Source of the DNA: Nitrospina sp.
Lineage (GTDB): Bacteria; Nitrospinota; Nitrospinia; Nitrospinales; VA-1
Assembly (NCBI GenBank): GCA_018647025.1
Contig: JABGTQ010000114.1
Span: 1 to 6,078, forward strand
Direction of reading: 5' to 3'
DNA: 6,078 bases
This document shows positions 1-5,821 of the stretch, piece after piece (the first letter of the stretch is position 1; every line of letters begins with the position of its first letter). A program made the translations under genes and the position numbers. A model generated the notes under the pieces. It was not told the origin of the DNA. It ran no database searches and saw nothing but the letters and a program-made list of their open reading frames with translations.

Positions 1-107
1 AAACTAAAAAAGACTATTAGAACACATCCAACCCACAGTATTTTTATATTACGAGGCATACCACTCACACAAAAGTTTAAGTTTAAAAATAAAAGCCTAT
101 AGTTAAA
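1..107. other. Intergenic sequence downstream of the 1012-residue protein
   Basis: This short AT-rich stretch follows the TAA stop at 108-110 on the minus strand. I see no coding sequence and no convincing hairpin-plus-T-run terminator. A minus-strand T run (5-10) follows only a weak CTAA/TTAG pairing. A tandem AAACTT repeat lies on the minus strand around 75-86. Confidence 0.4.
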
Positions 108-3100
108 TTAAAATTTATCTAATAACTGCCGTGCTTTTAAAACCAAATTTTGATTCTCTCCATTTGAAGAAGATAAAACTAGAAATTTTTTTAGATTTTT
201 TTCTGAAAAGTTTGGACGAGTACTAAAATACTGAACCCCAATATAATAGTAGGGCAAACTAAACTCTGGATCTATTAGGATAGCATTTTGAAATTCTTTT
301 AGCGCAAGATCAATCTTTTTTTGAAAAGCAAAAGCCAACCCCATATAAAGACTAACCTCACTATCCGAGTGCCACTCACGTACAGATCTTAGCACATCCA
401 AAGCTTTCTCAGGGACCTTAGATGCTAAATAAAGTTGCGCCAACGCAATATTCCCGTACAGGTAAAATGGGTTAATTTCCAAAGTTCTTTTGTACGCAAT
501 CTCCGCCTCGCTAAAACGCTTCATTCCCTTAAAAACATTTCCCATATTTAACCACGCAAGAACATTTTCAGGATCCTGTTTTAGAATTTTTCCATAAATC
601 TCAATAGTCAAGTCCGTTTCACCCCGCTTGAATGCCTCTTTTGCCTGATCAAGAAAACCATCAATTTTATTTCTTCGTTTAATTTCTAAAATTTGACTCT
701 CCGATCGCTCAGTTGTTTCAATTTCTTTCAATACGTTCAAACGCTTAGCCTCACTATACTGATCAAATTTTATCAGCGATCCATCTATACGAACAAACGG
801 GGTTAATTGACGAACAAGAACATCCCGTTCATCTTTATAAATATACTGAGGAGCATTAAATTCTAAAAGTGAATTATCATCGGTATGAATAGGTGCTTCT
901 TTGCTAAAACTAAGGATTCCTTCCCGATTCATAATTAATAAACTCATAAGGTCTCTTACAGTAGATATGCCGATTCGAAATAGATCTTTACCTCGAATCT
1001 CATTTGACAAAACTTTATCAACTTCACTATAAGAAAGGCTGTATTCAGAGTCCGACCCAATCAGTAAATAGTCGTCACCAACAATTGATTCCCACATGGT
1101 CACCTTTTCAAAGTTTTCAGAAAAAGTACGCGCAACAGACTTAAAATTCATAGGACTCATATTAGTATGAACCCAAATGCAAGCCACACCCCCTGGGTTG
1201 AGTCTTTTTTTCATCAATTTAAAAAAACTATTGGTAAATAATGCGCCGACACCTGATATCCAAGGATTTGATGGCTCTGAGATAATGACATCATATTTTT
1301 GGTTTGCTAAAGCTATATGGTTTCTTCCATCAGCTAGGATTATTTTTAGTCTGTCATCATTCAAAGCATTATGATTAAAAGAATCAAAGTATCGAGACCC
1401 CTCAATAACTGCTGAAGAGATTTCAACAAGGTCCGCAGATTTTATAGGAAACTGCTCTACCGCACCTAAGGTGATTCCACTCCCTTGACCTATAACAAGT
1501 ACAGACTCAGGGTTCTCATGTAAAAACATTGGTAAATAACCTGAAAGTAATTGTGTTCGCATATCCATAGCCAAAGATGCGTCAGTCTTACCATTTACAC
1601 GTAAAAAAATATTTCCCGACACCGAAAGTTCAGTGGTGACGGTTGTATGTATCCCCTCTTTAAAATATAAAATTTTGTTTGTCTTTTTTTCAGCCTCTTT
1701 TAAATCACCAATACGATAAGGCATATACGAACCGCTAGAGATAACTGACTTATCCCAAGGCTCCATAGAACTCCCATACAACAAACAGAGAACCAAAATT
1801 GCTGGTAATAGATAGATTTTAATATTCAAGCTAAGGTCTATAGAAAAAACCAGCAAAGCTGTACCCACAAGTAAGTTCAACACTACAGCAACGAGAATGG
1901 TATTTTGTACACCGATCCATGGAATGAGCACAAACCCAGCTAAAAATGAGCCAATAATAGTACCAGCAGTATTAAAAGCGTAAACTTTTCCAATAGAGTG
2001 GCCCAACATATCCATTTTTGTAACTACAAGCCGAATAACTACAGGGAATTGTCCACCCATAAAAAATGTAGGGATAAACAAAAAACAAAACACCATAAGA
2101 AAAACAGACCATTGTATGGTTATGAATTCCATACTCCAATTTTGGTAAACCCAACGATTAATGAAAGGAATATTCTCAAACAGCGGAATCATAATCAGAG
2201 CTGACACACCAATTCCGAGCTGAAGAAGACCGAAAACTACTAAAGGATTCTTTAATTTATTAATCCAACGGGAAAATACCACTGTTCCCAAAGCGAGCCC
2301 TAGTATGAATGTAGCCAAAATAATGCTGAATGCGTAGATGGATGAACCTAAAAGAAGTGATAATATTCGATTCCATGCAACCTGATAAGTCAGAGCACAC
2401 CAACCAGAAAAACTAAACGCTAATAAAATAAAAATCGAATTTACACTTAATGAAGACGGCTTTAATGGAGATAATTTTATTGACTCTTTCGATTGACCTA
2501 ATTCTTGATTCGGAACTGTTTGCATATCTGAACGAAAGAAGATGTAGATTGTGGCTGCAATCATAATATTTAAAGCAGCTGCAAACCAGATAGTGGCAAG
2601 AATCCCCCACATCTGCATAAATATAAATGCGCTAGATAATGCACCAAAAAAAGCCCCAAAAGTATTGAGTGAGTACAAAGTTCCCACATCTCGACCCACA
2701 AAAGAACTATTTCGAGAAACATACTTACTTAAAATTGGAAGAGTCGCTCCCATCAAGGACGTGGGGATGAGAAGAATAGCTCCACAAATGAAAAACCTAT
2801 ACAAACTTGCCTTGGAGTATGATTCAGTTTGAGTTTGATAAACCCATTCAAATAAAGGGGAAGCGCTTTCAATAATAGATGGAATCAATAAGCAGTAGAC
2901 ACCGATAACTCCCTCTAGCGCTGCATAAAAAAGAAGGGCATTCTTTTTTTTATCAATCCAACGCCCTCCTAGATAACTACCGAGAGCTAAACCTGTCATA
3001 AAAATGGTCAAAACGGTTGCTACAGAATAGTGCGTGTTTCCCATAACACGTGTCAAAAGCCTAGTCCAAACAACTTCGTAGATAAGGCCTGTAGCACCTG

Positions 3101-3146
3101 AAACGAAAAAGAAAATTAATATCCAAAACCTGGAATGGAGATTCAA
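108..3146 (-). CDS. Membrane-embedded spermidine-synthase-like protein with C-terminal TPR domain
   Basis: This 1012-residue protein belongs to the family often labelled 'fused MFS/spermidine synthase'. Residues 1-460 are polytopic, with about 13 membrane segments, and are visibly duplicated: SGATGLIYEVVWTRLL (16-31) matches SGWCALTYQVAWNRIL (247-262), PTSLMGATLPI (128-138) matches PTFFMGGQFPV (359-369), and LYSLNTFGAFFGAL matches VYAFNTAGTIIGSF. Residues about 490-770 form a Rossmann, spermidine-synthase-like domain with VLVIGQGSG (549-557), VEIS (574-577), LADGR (604-608), EPSNPW (624-629) and the family-typical TDDNSLLEF (755-763). Residues about 830-1000 hold four to five TPRs. The usual catalytic Asp pair of aminopropyltransferases is replaced by Glu624 and Asn627, so polyamine synthesis is doubtful and the substrate is unknown. 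The start is TTG: an in-frame TAG lies three codons upstream, and the next Met (35) would remove the first membrane helix. It follows the FGE-like gene by 88 nt and is probably cotranscribed with it. Confidence 0.93.
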   Translation of the reverse strand: MNLHSRFWILIFFFVSGATGLIYEVVWTRLLTRVMGNTHYSVATVLTIFMTGLALGSYLGGRWIDKKKNALLFYAALEGVIGVYCLLIPSIIESASPLFEWVYQTQTESYSKASLYRFFICGAILLIPTSLMGATLPILSKYVSRNSSFVGRDVGTLYSLNTFGAFFGALSSAFIFMQMWGILATIWFAAALNIMIAATIYIFFRSDMQTVPNQELGQSKESIKLSPLKPSSLSVNSIFILLAFSFSGWCALTYQVAWNRILSLLLGSSIYAFSIILATFILGLALGTVVFSRWINKLKNPLVVFGLLQLGIGVSALIMIPLFENIPFINRWVYQNWSMEFITIQWSVFLMVFCFLFIPTFFMGGQFPVVIRLVVTKMDMLGHSIGKVYAFNTAGTIIGSFLAGFVLIPWIGVQNTILVAVVLNLLVGTALLVFSIDLSLNIKIYLLPAILVLCLLYGSSMEPWDKSVISSGSYMPYRIGDLKEAEKKTNKILYFKEGIHTTVTTELSVSGNIFLRVNGKTDASLAMDMRTQLLSGYLPMFLHENPESVLVIGQGSGITLGAVEQFPIKSADLVEISSAVIEGSRYFDSFNHNALNDDRLKIILADGRNHIALANQKYDVIISEPSNPWISGVGALFTNSFFKLMKKRLNPGGVACIWVHTNMSPMNFKSVARTFSENFEKVTMWESIVGDDYLLIGSDSEYSLSYSEVDKVLSNEIRGKDLFRIGISTVRDLMSLLIMNREGILSFSKEAPIHTDDNSLLEFNAPQYIYKDERDVLVRQLTPFVRIDGSLIKFDQYSEAKRLNVLKEIETTERSESQILEIKRRNKIDGFLDQAKEAFKRGETDLTIEIYGKILKQDPENVLAWLNMGNVFKGMKRFSEAEIAYKRTLEINPFYLYGNIALAQLYLASKVPEKALDVLRSVREWHSDSEVSLYMGLAFAFQKKIDLALKEFQNAILIDPEFSLPYYYIGVQYFSTRPNFSEKNLKKFLVLSSSNGENQNLVLKARQLLDKF

Positions 3147-3155
3147 AGGGGTCTA

Positions 3156-3158
3156 CCT
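3156..3158 (-). promoter_or_regulatory. Ribosome binding site supporting the TTG start of the 1012-residue protein
   Basis: On the minus strand AGG (within AATAGGTAG) lies 9 nt upstream of the TTG start at 3146. The upstream FGE-like gene has the same TAGG core at the same 9-nt distance from its ATG, which supports TTG as the real initiation codon. The match is short, so confidence is moderate. Confidence 0.5.
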
Positions 3159-3234
3159 ATTCAAGAAAACTTTTTATAAAGGGAGGGAACTCAAGATCGT
3201 TCAAAATAAACTACAAAATTTACTATAACTCTTA

Positions 3235-4134
3235 TCATTCTATTAAGTCTGCTTTTGATAAGCCACATCGAAAACCTAAAACAGCATCTTTTCTTCCTTC
3301 AGTTGCTGCAAAACGTTTTGAGGTGCGTAAATCTGGCGACCGTGAATCCCAAGATCCACCTCGGAAGACTCTATTTTTTCCTTTTTCAGGACCTGTGGGG
3401 TTCATCATTGGGGCTAATTGGTAATAAAATTGATCGTAAATATCTAACACCCATTCAGAAACATTACCAGACATGTCATAAACGCCGTAAACACTCCTAC
3501 CCATGGGAAAACTTCCCACGGGAGCTACAAACTCGAAACCATCTGCTTTACCTGCCAAATTTGCTCTTTTTTCGAGAATCTTATTTCCCCAAGGAAATTT
3601 AAGGCCGTGGGTTCCTCGAGCTGCTTTTTCCCATTCAGCTTCGGTCAGAAGTCTTTTACCTGCCCATTTACAATAATTGACAGAGTCATACCAGGAAACA
3701 CCAACCACCGCAAAAGTGGGTTCCTCAAGCATTTTTGCGTTACCCTGCAAGAAAGGGAAAGAAGGCTTAACATAATCTGCAATTCTACGATAGTCATTAT
3801 AAGCTTTAACCGTAACTTCATATTTATCGACATAAAAGGCATCCAAATAAATTTCCTGCTCAGGTTTTTCATCAAAACCACCTCCATCCGATCCCCTTGT
3901 AAAAACTCCCTCGGGAATCAAAATCATCTCTCGCTCATCAATCCCAATAATTGATTCATAAACACTAAAATCTCTATTATCATCCTCAACGGTCCTGGTA
4001 GCATTAGCCGCTAGTTGGCGTACCTTTTGACCATAATCAATAGACTTTTTGATCTCCCAGACAATCACGAGTATAAATATAACTGCTATCGCAAAACAAC
4101 CAATGACAGCAAACATTAATTTTGTGTCTTTCAT
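3235..4134 (-). CDS. Membrane-anchored FGE-like (SUMF1/EgtB/PvdO family) protein
   Basis: This 299-residue protein has one N-terminal membrane segment (about residues 7-27), a charged linker (28-67) and a complete FGE-sulfatase fold domain (about 69-291). Diagnostic motifs in order are MILIPEGVFTRGS (70-82), DAFYVDKYEVT (98-108), VVGVSWYDSVNYCKWAGKR (143-161), LLTEAEWEKAARG (162-174), YGVYDMSGNVSEWVLD (216-231), RVFRGGSWDS (255-264) and LGFRCG (286-291). True formylglycine-generating enzymes have two redox cysteines just after the GGS motif. In my manual alignment these are Ser264 and Leu269, and the only cysteines are C13, C155 and C290, so sulfatase activation is unlikely. The fold is also used by EgtB-, PvdO- and NirV-type proteins and by many uncharacterised ones. 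No sulfatase gene is adjacent. It has its own promoter and is followed by the spermidine-synthase-like gene, probably in one operon. A signal-anchor orientation would place the domain in the periplasm (inference). Confidence 0.93.
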   Translation of the reverse strand: MKDTKLMFAVIGCFAIAVIFILVIVWEIKKSIDYGQKVRQLAANATRTVEDDNRDFSVYESIIGIDEREMILIPEGVFTRGSDGGGFDEKPEQEIYLDAFYVDKYEVTVKAYNDYRRIADYVKPSFPFLQGNAKMLEEPTFAVVGVSWYDSVNYCKWAGKRLLTEAEWEKAARGTHGLKFPWGNKILEKRANLAGKADGFEFVAPVGSFPMGRSVYGVYDMSGNVSEWVLDIYDQFYYQLAPMMNPTGPEKGKNRVFRGGSWDSRSPDLRTSKRFAATEGRKDAVLGFRCGLSKADLIE

Positions 4135-4166
4135 AATCTTAAACCTAATATAAAGTGCAATAGTTG

Positions 4167-4195
4167 ATTATATTTTCATAAAAAAAAATTTGCAA
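4167..4195 (-). promoter_or_regulatory. Sigma70-type promoter for the FGE-like / spermidine-synthase-like unit
   Basis: Reading the minus strand, TTGCAA (4195-4190) is followed after exactly 17 nt by a perfect TATAAT (4172-4167). The spacer is dominated by a T tract on the minus strand (4188-4181). Transcription would begin near 4160, giving a leader of about 26 nt before the ATG at 4134, enough to contain the AGG at 4146-4144. There is no comparably good promoter in the 88 nt between the two downstream genes. Confidence 0.7.
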
Positions 4196-4275
4196 TCTTT
4201 TATATAAAACTAATGTGCAAATCTCATACGTCAAGCCCAAGCATAAAATACTTATTATAAAAACTACTAATGTAT

Positions 4276-4280
4276 GGAGA
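4276..4280 (+). promoter_or_regulatory. Shine-Dalgarno of the phosphatase gene, fixing its start
   Basis: GGAGA lies 6 nt before the ATG at 4287. Two upstream ATGs (4270, 4274) are out of frame, so this site selects 4287. A TATAAA at 4256-4261 could act as a -10 element, but I see no good -35 at the right distance, so the promoter of this gene remains unassigned. Confidence 0.65.
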
Positions 4281-4286
4281 TTTTAA

Positions 4287-5075
4287 ATGGATTTGCTAGA
4301 AGCTAAAAATACAGCGCTGTCATTTTTAAAGATTTCAGACAAAGAAATCATGAGTTGGTTTCGTACCAATTTAACTGTCGAATCAAAATTAGACCAGAGC
4401 CCAGTCACCATCGCCGATCGCAAGGCAGAAGAAATACTACGAAAGAAAATATCTAAGGCTTATCCAGGCCATGGGATTATTGGCGAAGAGTTTGGCGAGG
4501 AAGACTCACGATCAGAGTGGGTATGGACGATTGATCCTATTGATGGAACACGCTCATTCATACGTGGGTTGCCTTTGTTTGCAACGTTAATCTCCTTACT
4601 ACACAAAGGTGATCCTGTAATGGGAATTATATCATTGCCAGCATTGGGTGAAACAGCATGGGCAGTCAAAGGAAAGGGAGCCTTTTCGGAAAATCAGCGC
4701 CTTCAAGTTTCCAGTCATGATACTTTAAAAGGAGCTTTCGTCGGGACTGCTGACAAGTACTGTTTTGAAGAAAAAAAATGTGTGTCCTTATACAATCAAC
4801 TTCACAGTGAAGCTGAAATTGTTCGAACCTACCCTGACTCATTTGGACACTTGATGGCAATTCGAGGAGCAATTGATATTATGGTCGACCCATGGGCCTA
4901 CATTTGGGACTATGCCCCCTGCAAAATTATGGTCAAAGAAGCAGGGGGAGAATTCGCAAACTTTACCGGTAACAAATCAGGGATTGACTTAGAAAATGCT
5001 ATATCAGGTAACCCGAAAATTGTTAAAGCTGTGAGAAAAATGATTCGGGAAATAAAAAGTCTAAAAAAGAATTAA
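4287..5075 (+). CDS. Inositol-monophosphatase-family phosphatase, HisN-type histidinol-phosphatase-like
   Basis: The 262-residue length and motifs are those of Mg2+-dependent IMPase-superfamily phosphatases. The metal-binding residues are visible: GEE (66-68), WTIDPIDGTRSF (80-91, with Asp83, Asp86, Gly87, Thr88) and WDYAPCKIMVKEAGG (207-221, with Asp208). The segment SPVTIADRKAEE (38-49), then GHGIIGEEFG (61-70) and a substrate-side DSFGHLMAIRGAIDIMVDP (184-202), resemble HisN-type histidinol-phosphatases more than inositol or CysQ (3'(2'),5'-bisphosphate nucleotidase) enzymes. That would make it the dephosphorylation step of L-histidinol phosphate in histidine synthesis. The alternative is a general inositol- or sugar-phosphate phosphatase. 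No other his gene is nearby, so context does not decide, and I withhold the symbol. It is cytoplasmic, with no signal peptide. It is divergent from the FGE-like gene and convergent with DUF2203, with only 2 nt between stop codons. The C-terminus is lysine-rich. Confidence 0.93.
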   Translation: MDLLEAKNTALSFLKISDKEIMSWFRTNLTVESKLDQSPVTIADRKAEEILRKKISKAYPGHGIIGEEFGEEDSRSEWVWTIDPIDGTRSFIRGLPLFATLISLLHKGDPVMGIISLPALGETAWAVKGKGAFSENQRLQVSSHDTLKGAFVGTADKYCFEEKKCVSLYNQLHSEAEIVRTYPDSFGHLMAIRGAIDIMVDPWAYIWDYAPCKIMVKEAGGEFANFTGNKSGIDLENAISGNPKIVKAVRKMIREIKSLKKN

Positions 5076-5077
5076 AG

Positions 5078-5461
5078 TTATATTCGTTGCCGCCCAGCAA
5101 ACCCGGACTGAATATCGTGCCAGTATTCAATTCTTTGTTCTGGGTTTTTCCAGCAGAGATAGACCTCTTTACCATCTCTCAGCGAAGGAAAATCAACAAG
5201 GCCATGCTTAATTCCCTTCAAAATACAGCCCTTAGATTCAAGCCCTTCCGTTAGATAATTAATTTTTAAAACGCAGTTTAAATAATCCGCTCCTTGCATA
5301 CTCCCACCATTCATTTGAACTTTTTCTCTCGCCTTATTTATATCCAGATATTCGTCAACCAAGCTTTTCATCAGGATCTGTATACGCGGTATATCTATTA
5401 AGAGTTGAGGAATTAATCCATTGGCCTCTTCTACCGAAAAAAATTTATTTTTAATAGACAT
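5078..5461 (-). CDS. DUF2203 family protein
   Basis: This 127-residue cytoplasmic protein is full length for DUF2203. Its hallmarks are FSVEEANGLIP near the N-terminus (8-18), a helical middle (about 20-75), then GCILKG (78-83), GLVDFPS (87-93), VYLCWKNPE (100-108), YWHD (113-116) and FAGRQ (121-125). The function of the family is not established. Conserved Cys, Trp and His residues in the C-terminal half suggest a binding or catalytic site (inference). The ATG at 5461 is the first in frame: a TGA sits two codons upstream. I see no convincing Shine-Dalgarno before it (the sequence is TTTGATAT just ahead of ATG). It has its own strong promoter upstream and ends 2 nt from the phosphatase stop, so the two transcripts probably overlap or share termination signals inside each other's coding ends. 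Confidence 0.9.
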   Translation of the reverse strand: MSIKNKFFSVEEANGLIPQLLIDIPRIQILMKSLVDEYLDINKAREKVQMNGGSMQGADYLNCVLKINYLTEGLESKGCILKGIKHGLVDFPSLRDGKEVYLCWKNPEQRIEYWHDIQSGFAGRQRI

Positions 5462-5515
5462 ATATCAAATTTCAAAATAGAGATTACTAAAAAACAAATT
5501 ACACCGCTGTAAAAA

Positions 5516-5544
5516 ATTATAAATGAAAAACTAGCTTCTGCCAA
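5516..5544 (-). promoter_or_regulatory. Sigma70-type promoter of the DUF2203 gene
   Basis: On the minus strand TTGGCA (5544-5539, five of six consensus bases) and a perfect TATAAT (5521-5516) are separated by exactly 17 nt. Transcription would start near 5509, leaving a leader of about 48 nt before the ATG at 5461. Confidence 0.65.
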
Positions 5545-5685
5545 ATAGTACATAAATTACATAAAAAACGGAACTAAAGTGTCCAAATTTCTTCGTATTA
5601 GAAATTTTTCTATCAATAGTTTCACAAGATAAAAAAATTAATGAATAATTTTTTAATATACCCAACTTAAAAACACATAAAAATA

Positions 5686-5716
5686 TAAGAATAATCTTAC
5701 AAAAAAAATAAGATTA
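5686..5716. repeat. Cluster of TAAGATTA-type inverted repeats
   Basis: TAATCTTA (5692-5699) and TAAGATTA (5709-5716) form a perfect 8-bp inverted repeat around a 9-nt, A-rich loop. The left arm also pairs with TAAGA (5686-5690) across ATAA, so there are three related half-sites in 31 nt. They lie about 50-80 nt upstream of the -10 element of the exported-protein gene, a position suited to an activator or to DNA bending. In such AT-rich DNA chance is a real alternative. Confidence 0.45.
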
Positions 5717-5765
5717 ATATTAATAAAAAAAAAGATTTGCTCCTATACATTTAACAAACCCAAGT

Positions 5766-5774
5766 TGCTAGAAT
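5766..5774 (+). promoter_or_regulatory. Extended -10 promoter of the exported-protein gene
   Basis: TGCTAGAAT combines the TGn extension with TAGAAT, five of six bases of the -10 consensus. No good -35 hexamer lies 16-18 nt upstream (the window reads TACATT), as is common for extended -10 promoters. Transcription would start near 5781, giving a leader of about 41 nt that contains the palindrome and the ribosome binding site. Confidence 0.5.
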
Positions 5775-5784
5775 CTTTGTTGAT

Positions 5785-5794
5785 TTGACGTCAA
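5785..5794. promoter_or_regulatory. Perfect 10-bp palindrome TTGACGTCAA, possible operator
   Basis: The palindrome sits just downstream of the predicted transcription start, at about +4 to +14, where a bound repressor would block RNA polymerase. It is the only GC-containing symmetric site in an otherwise A/T-dominated stretch. The half-sequence ACGTCAA recurs at 4228-4234 in the other intergenic region upstream of the phosphatase gene. No regulator gene is in the window, so an operator role is inference. Confidence 0.35.
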
Positions 5795-5807
5795 TAAAAA
5801 TTAATGT

Positions 5808-5813
5808 AAGGGG
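5808..5813 (+). promoter_or_regulatory. Strong Shine-Dalgarno of the exported-protein gene
   Basis: AAGGGG, 8 nt before the ATG at 5822, is the strongest ribosome binding site in the window. It fixes this start over the internal Met codons 5, 6 and 8 and suggests efficient translation. Confidence 0.65.
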
Positions 5814-5821
5814 AACTAACA

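Larger units (their letters stand above)
5462..5821. other. AT-rich intergenic regulatory region between divergent DUF2203 and exported-protein genes
   Basis: These 360 nt contain no ORF of useful length on either strand: the best ATG starts stop within ten codons. The sequence is visibly much richer in A and T than the flanking genes, with several runs of eight or nine A. It holds the DUF2203 promoter at its left end. Toward its right end it holds a cluster of inverted repeats (5686-5716), an A-tract (5725-5733), an extended -10 element and a 10-bp palindrome. A small RNA cannot be excluded, but I see no hairpin followed by a T-run that would mark its end. Confidence 0.7.

Noticed and set aside
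1..107. Rho-independent terminator after the minus-strand unit
   Set aside because: T runs are present, but no stable GC-containing stem precedes them.
2551..2832. 93-codon plus-strand open frame inside the spermidine-synthase-like gene
   Set aside because: It lies antisense within strongly conserved membrane-coding sequence, has no ribosome binding site and its product has no recognisable motif; it is a shadow of the real gene.
3173..3204. Possible internal promoter (TTGAAC ... TATAAA, minus strand) before the 1012-residue protein
   Set aside because: The spacing is 20 nt, outside the usual range, and shifted -10 choices match poorly; cotranscription from the upstream promoter is simpler.
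3255..3954. Two 115-codon plus-strand open frames (3255-3602, 3607-3954) antisense to the FGE-like gene
   Set aside because: They are in different frames, lack ribosome binding sites and encode low-complexity, motif-free products, while the minus strand encodes a full conserved domain.
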